DNA of 64,000 nucleotides from positions 1-64,000 of the forward strand of contig JADFUC010001428.1 of the NCBI GenBank assembly GCA_019722365.1, read 5' to 3'. The position numbers were made by a program, and so were the translations under genes. Below, piece by piece: positions 62,752 through 64,000 of the stretch. Each line of letters opens with the position of its first letter. Positions within the stretch are counted from its first letter, which is position 1. The notes under the pieces were generated by a model, which worked only from the letters and a program-made list of their open reading frames with translations, was not told the DNA's origin and ran no database searches. The DNA comes from Lithospermum erythrorhizon. Taxonomy: Eukaryota > Streptophyta > Magnoliopsida > Boraginales > Boraginaceae.

Positions 62752-63240
62752 GGAGACGGGATGGAGTCGGGTATTTAAATAAGGTTTAAATATTATACTA
62801 ATACAAAAGGAGACGGGATAGAGTCGGGTATTTAAATAATGTTTAAATATTATACTAATACAAAAGGAGACGGGATGGAGTCGGGTATTTAAATAAGGTT
62901 TAAATATTATACTAATACAAAAGGAGACGGGATAGAGTCGGGTATTTAAATAATGTTTAAATATTATACTAATACAAAAGGAGGCAGGATAAGTCGAGGT
63001 ATTTAAAATAAAGGTTTAAATAGTATACTAATACAAAAAGGAGACGGGATAGAGTCGGAATTATTTAAATAAGGTTTAAATAGTATACTAATACAAAAGG
63101 AGGCGAGGGATAGAGTAAAGGTATTTAAATAAGGTTTAAATAGTATACCTAATAAAAAAGGCGGGATAGAGTCGGGGTATTTAAATAAGGTTTAATATTA
63201 TACTAATACAAAGCGGAGGCGGGATAGAGTCGGGGTGTTA
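62752..63240. repeat. 57-bp tandem array in the right subterminal region of the CACTA element
   Basis: About eight units. The first four are exactly 57 bp (starts at 62752, 62809, 62866, 62923). Each contains 'ggagacgggatagagtcggg', 'tatttaaataaggtttaaa' and 'attatactaatacaaaa'. Later units gain or lose a few bases. Confidence 0.95.
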
Positions 63241-64000
63241 TGCGGCCCGTCGATCCCGTCGCTAAGCGGTATGGAGGCAGGTTAAAAGGAGGCGGGATAG
63301 AGGCAGACCCCGTCTCCGTCCCGACTCCATTTTATTCAATATTTAGTTTTACAATTTACGATTCCACGATTATTTAGTGGAGATATTATATTTCAAAATA
63401 ATATTAGTGGAGTATGATATTTGTAAATAATATTGAATTAGTGGATATGTACATTCAATGTGATATGTTCGTTTTATAGAGCATATCACGGGTAGAAAAT
63501 ATAGAGTTGCAACCTACCGTCTATATTAGCGTGTGATGGTCATTAGTGAAGAACAAAGATCTTGCATGCGTCATGCCCATATGAAATCTAATCGTAGTAT
63601 ATGTGATTATGATTGTGTTCACGACAATATCGTCAATATATAACATGTTATTGGCCGGCGATTTAAATTAATGATATAACATATTGAATTACGATATAAA
63701 TTAATGATTTTTGTTAAATAAATACAAGTACCCATTATGTGAATGGGGTTCTGATACTTTAGAATGTGAAAGTGCACTTTTAAATATATCTTATCTCAGG
63801 CCGATGCCGTCTCCGTTTTCTTCCACCCGTCTCCGTTCCACGTCTGTGGGTAAATTTTTTCATAACCCGTCTCGTCCTGTCTCATTACCGTCTCCATCTG
63901 GATAATTTTTTTCATACACCCGAGTACGCAGCGACTAAATTACCGTCTCCGGTCGTGAACTGCGGAAAAACCGGATGACAAATAAATATTAGTTCGACTG
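63241..64000. other. Right portion of the CACTA region
   Basis: GC-rich words 'ccgtctccgtcccgactcc' at 63310 and again 'gccgtctccgttttcttcc' at 63805 flank 450 bp of AT-rich DNA. The second group has the orientation of the left end, like 60220-60390. Confidence 0.45.

Larger units (their letters stand above)
59054..64000 (-). mobile_element. CACTA (En/Spm-type) DNA transposon, right end not found
   Basis: The left terminus CACTACTAGAAATGC at 59054 is a typical plant CACTA end. Inside it, 59080-59560 is a GC-rich subterminal block of CCGACTC and GTCTCC words. The complementary words GAGTCGG and GGAGAC dominate 62740-63310, as expected of the opposite subterminal region. A decayed CACTA transposase on the minus strand lies between them. 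No CTAGTAGTG-type right end is seen before the window stops, and more GTCTCC words at 63790-63950 suggest the element continues or a second copy is nested. Confidence 0.8.

Noticed and set aside
62752..63240. Regular repeats that could be mistaken for a CRISPR array
   Set aside because: The units are contiguous 57-bp tandem repeats without unique spacers, in a eukaryotic CACTA element.

Overview
This is about 64 kb of eudicot plant nuclear DNA. It is AT-rich, has few genes and is packed with transposons. I place it as a plant from two intact genes with clear angiosperm orthologues and from plant-type hAT, CACTA, Copia, long-LTR, MULE and Stowaway-like elements. I cannot name the family or species from sequence alone.

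Host genes. (1) A single-exon P-class pentatricopeptide repeat gene (minus strand, 21288-19633, 551 aa) resembles Arabidopsis At1g52640. (2) A two-exon AP2/ERF gene of the WIN1/SHINE (SHN) clade, cuticle and wax regulators (minus strand, 55822-55139, 196 aa), is intact with a clean GT-AG intron. (3) A truncated, frameshifted piece of THO5 (THO/TREX mRNA export subunit) keeps at least four exons and their introns (minus strand, about 19002-16493). (4) A possible isolated first exon (MPKEK..., about 9250-9473, plus strand) lies just outside a hAT insertion.

Layout. 1-7369: three long LTR copies (two minus, one plus) of a family that begins TGTAATAACC and ends near GGTCGTTACA. 7370-9500: AT-rich minisatellites and unassigned DNA. 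9508-15472: hAT element A (plus). 15473-19632: unassigned DNA and the THO5 pseudogene. 19633-21288: PPR gene. 22134-37989: hAT element B (minus), bounded by a perfect 8-bp target duplication and split by a 9.9-kb Copia element (26209-36115) that has its own perfect 5-bp duplication and a further probable insertion in its leader. 38290-45898: more long-LTR copies. 46025-46235: Stowaway-like MITE. 47040-50234: internally deleted Copia element carrying gag. 51227-52569: 1.34-kb terminal-inverted-repeat element. 52769-53008 and 56174-56429: related MITEs on either side of the SHN gene. 59054 to the window end: CACTA element with subterminal repeats, a deleted transposase and a 57-bp tandem array.

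Most notable. hAT A and hAT B belong to one family. They have the same native size (about 5.95 kb) but sit at different sites in opposite orientation. Both carry, downstream of the transposase and on the same strand, a second homologous ORF of about 1.25 kb that is not a standard hAT gene. Between the two ORFs lies a block of the same CGTGG-type repeats found near the element ends. Both copies are decayed, but the shared architecture suggests an undescribed two-gene hAT family.
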